DNA of 6,603 nt from Bryobacterales bacterium (GTDB taxonomy: Bacteria > Acidobacteriota > Terriglobia > Bryobacterales > Bryobacteraceae). Below the pieces are notes generated by a model. That model had not been told where the DNA came from, did not search any database, and saw only the letters and a list, made by a program, of their open reading frames with translations. Below are positions 6,001 to 6,603 of this stretch, one piece after another (the stretch's first letter is position 1; every line of letters starts with the position of its first letter). The position numbers were made by a program, and so were the translations under genes. Location of the stretch: contig PKYZ01000889.1 of assembly GCA_003132865.1 (NCBI GenBank), forward strand, positions 1 through 6,603. Direction: 5' to 3'.

Positions 6001-6541
6001 GGAACCAGGGCCTGTCCGCGTAGGTCAGGATTTCTTCGACCGGCTCAAGGCGTGTGATTGCCCCGTTGTCCCATGCCAGTTTCCAGTAACCTACGCGGTA
6101 CTCGAGGCGCCCCGCGTTCCGCCCGCGGATCTCATAGCGTACGAGATCGCCAGGCAGCGAATAGAAACGCGCTCTGTCGATACTGCCGAGCGACTCCCGC
6201 CACGTCTGCCAGCCGGATGTGACGGCTGTATCGTTGCCGAAGACCGCGGTGGCCACGCCGGGCGCGACGTCGCGATATTCGCGCGCGGCCGGAGACGTGC
6301 CACGGCACCCGGAGGCCAAAGCCAGCTGGCCGCTGAGCACGCCCTCGCGCAGGCGCGCCTCGATCTCCAGAGCCGCCTTCTCACCTGGAAACTCATCGAG
6401 CCCCGGCTCGACAAAGGCCAGCGCTGGAGCATAGGGCGGCGGCTGCCGGAACTTCACTAGGAACGGCGCGCTGGCGTGTCCCCTCGAAGCGCAGAAGCCA
6501 GTCGCTGCAAGCGCGGCCAAAAACTCACGACGCTTCAACAA
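3083..6541 (-). CDS. Tat-exported CRTAC1-like protein: FG-GAP/VCBS propeller + ASPIC/UnbV + C-terminal TPR array (1152 aa)
   Basis: Predicted exported binding or scaffold protein; no catalytic site is visible. Residues 1-25 form a twin-arginine signal (KRREFLAAL, hydrophobic stretch, then small residues near 23-25). Residues about 30-210 are an unidentified domain. DxDxDG-type Ca2+ loops begin at residues 227, 279 (degenerate, DLRNSG), 331, 407, 457, 538 and 639, consistent with a seven-bladed FG-GAP/VCBS propeller. Residues about 676-750 match ASPIC/UnbV (NRDAIGARV, YLSQHTKRLHFGL, WPSGK). Residues about 770-880 may be a cysteine-free thioredoxin-like remnant. TPRs fill about 901-1138. The start is TTG: two consecutive TTG codons (6541, 6538) lie just downstream of an in-frame TGA, so no ATG is possible. 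The second gives MKRREFLAAL with a weak GGGA four bases upstream and may be the real start. Its TGA overlaps the next gene's ATG. The architecture is clear; the function is unknown. Confidence 0.93.
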   Translation of the reverse strand: MLKRREFLAALAATGFCASRGHASAPFLVKFRQPPPYAPALAFVEPGLDEFPGEKAALEIEARLREGVLSGQLALASGCRGTSPAAREYRDVAPGVATAVFGNDTAVTSGWQTWRESLGSIDRARFYSLPGDLVRYEIRGRNAGRLEYRVGYWKLAWDNGAITRLEPVEEILTYADRPWFRDVTGAAFAGEPSFPEQLARGIPYWRSRLDPACGIDLYGEIGIAAADIDGDGWDEIYVLQPGGLPNRLYKNDGHGRLRDISKQAGLDILDNTPSALFADLRNSGHQDLVLVRNSAPELFLNDGMGRFTHVPNAFRFRSPPQGAFTSVAAADYDRDGRLDLYFCCYFFFQTEAQYRYPVPYHDARNGPPNFLFHNRLDRDPPYFEDVTAASGMDHNNNRFSFAATWCDYNGDGWPDLYVTNDFGRKNLYRNDRGHFRDVAEEAGVIDLGPGMSAAWLDYDGDGRPDLLVSNMWSSCGQRIVNDPAFGPAKKDPSLREVYRSHVKGNSLYHNNGDGTFTYTGDSQGIEICPWSWSCDGFDFDNDGSPEIYISCGMLNNGGATDLMSYFYRQVVAKSPVSYTAAPEYENGWNAINQLIRQDYSWAAPEPNLFFARRAGRYYNFAGVSGLDRADDSRAFAFTDIDGDGNLDIVLKSRLGPQVRIFQNVCGAGRKTIVLSLRGTESNRDAIGARVEVDGQVKWLAAGSAYLSQHTKRLHFGLATRERAEKVCIYWPSGKVQELPPLAAGFLYEVTEGSAQVRSKPLAPRKEWPADVEFPTDNRARLQTTWFWEPVPLPEKRRGPALLVLHAGEPLPRYSVPTEVLDLRSAPAELAAAYAIFRRYLFDYRVDLETPLWMLIDSAGRVRRIYAEPPAAAAAEADLRVVDGPVPDARSLPFEGVYYGQPARDYFKMGGAMWMAGYGEQALPYLEEALSQSPDNAKILEAIGRIHLEANRLGPAREALERATRLDPGLPEAWNDLGGVESAAGNSQEALRMYERALALGPDLPYALVNAAQMQEKLGKTAEAERLYRHALAVDARNGEAANNLGLLLAKASQTDEARRLFEQAIALHRDDASAINNLAVLYLNLGQTKDAIAAFQYGIQVAPDEDILYLNLSRTWLRLGERDKAREVMRELLARKPGHALAQKALRELGEP
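3128..3841 (-). other. TPR array, seven repeats with exact 34-residue period (in 1152-aa protein)
   Basis: The loop position between repeats falls at residues 933, 967, 1001, 1035, 1069, 1103 and 1137, an unbroken 34-residue period; Pro occupies five of the seven positions. Other TPR consensus positions also repeat (N-x-L-G or similar early in helix A, then Ala-rich helix B with E-A-x-x-x-Y/F-E-x-A). TPRs form superhelical protein-binding surfaces, so this end of the protein is probably the docking site for a partner. Confidence 0.9.
4292..4516 (-). other. ASPIC/UnbV domain (in 1152-aa protein)
   Basis: Residues about 676-750 carry the family landmarks in order: S-N-R-D-A-I-G-A-R-V, a short beta region, Y-L-S-Q-H-T-K-R-L-H-F-G-L, then I-Y-W-P-S-G-K. 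This domain regularly follows VCBS repeats in CRTAC1-type proteins, as it does here and in the 542-aa gene of the same operon. Its biochemical role is not established. Confidence 0.85.
4547..5899 (-). other. Seven-motif FG-GAP/VCBS propeller region (in 1152-aa protein)
   Basis: Ca2+-loop motifs begin at residues 227, 279, 331, 407, 457, 538 and 639. Most are followed by a hydrophobic strand and later by an L-Y/F-x-N-(D/G)-G turn such as RLYKNDGHG, LFLNDGMG, NLYRND and SLYHNNGDG. The first three motifs are 52 residues apart, and later blades carry longer loops. The second loop (DLRNSG) has lost acidic ligands and may not bind Ca2+. Seven repeats agree with the seven-bladed fold known for integrin-alpha-type FG-GAP propellers; the fold itself is inferred. 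Confidence 0.8.
6467..6541 (-). other. Twin-arginine (Tat) signal peptide of the 1152-aa protein
   Basis: Residues 1-25 contain K-R-R-E-F-L followed by an Ala/Leu-rich stretch, matching the S/T-R-R-x-F-L-K consensus in the twin arginines and the F-L pair. Cleavage probably falls between residues 23 and 25 in the HASAP segment. The Cys at 17 follows Phe, so it does not make a lipobox. Tat export would mean the protein crosses the membrane already folded, plausible for a large multidomain propeller. Confidence 0.75.
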
Positions 6542-6556
6542 ATCCCATCATACCCG

Positions 6557-6577
6557 AAAAAGCAGGGCCGCTGGCCC
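6557..6577 (-). terminator. Short GC hairpin plus T5, possible intrinsic terminator upstream of the operon
   Basis: On the minus strand GGGCC-AGC-GGCCC (6577-6565) is followed by TGC and five T (6561-6557), about 15 bases before the first gene's start. It could end transcription from a minus-strand gene beyond the right edge, or act as a leader attenuator. The stem is only 5 bp and the T run is offset by three bases, so the call is weak. Confidence 0.35.
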
Positions 6578-6603
6578 CATTACCAATGAGCGGGTGCTTA
6601 AAG

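Noticed and set aside
6547..6552. TATGAT as a -10 promoter box
   Set aside because: No recognisable -35 lies 16-18 bases upstream, and the implied transcript start would fall on the start codon, leaving no leader for a TTG-initiated gene.

Overview
The window is GC-rich (roughly 60% by eye) and almost entirely coding on the minus strand. Four genes, read from right to left, form one tight run with no intergenic gaps. The gene families point to Acidobacteriota, perhaps a Solibacter/Bryobacter relative: secreted CRTAC1-type propellers with FG-GAP/VCBS repeats and an ASPIC/UnbV domain, secreted TPR proteins, and an MKRREFLA-type Tat leader. That placement is an inference from family content and base composition; no marker gene is present.

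Layout in transcription order. (1) 6541-3083 encodes a 1152-residue modular protein: Tat signal, unidentified N-terminal domain, seven-motif FG-GAP/VCBS propeller, ASPIC/UnbV domain, possible degenerate thioredoxin-like stretch, then seven TPRs at an exact 34-residue period. (2) 3086-2847 encodes a 79-residue unrecognised protein that starts in an ATGA overlap with gene 1. (3) 2863-1766 encodes a 365-residue exported TPR protein. Its start overlaps gene 2 by 17 nt, and its first ~24 codons contain a pair of adjacent palindromes resembling a REP-type element. (4) 1769-141 encodes a 542-residue Sec-exported propeller with ASPIC/UnbV, starting at GTG in a GTGA overlap with gene 3. The flanks (1-140 and 6542-6603) hold only hairpins and no convincing gene.

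The overlaps imply one mRNA with translational coupling, so the four products are probably made together. Three of them carry export signals. The two propellers look like paralogues: both have seven DxDxDG-type sites, the first three at identical 52-residue intervals, and both have an enlarged loop after the third. A reasonable reading is an extracytoplasmic, Ca2+-dependent assembly in which propellers act as binding modules and TPRs as scaffold. Substrate and biological role cannot be read from the sequence. No enzyme, transporter, CRISPR array, tRNA, rRNA or transposase gene was seen.
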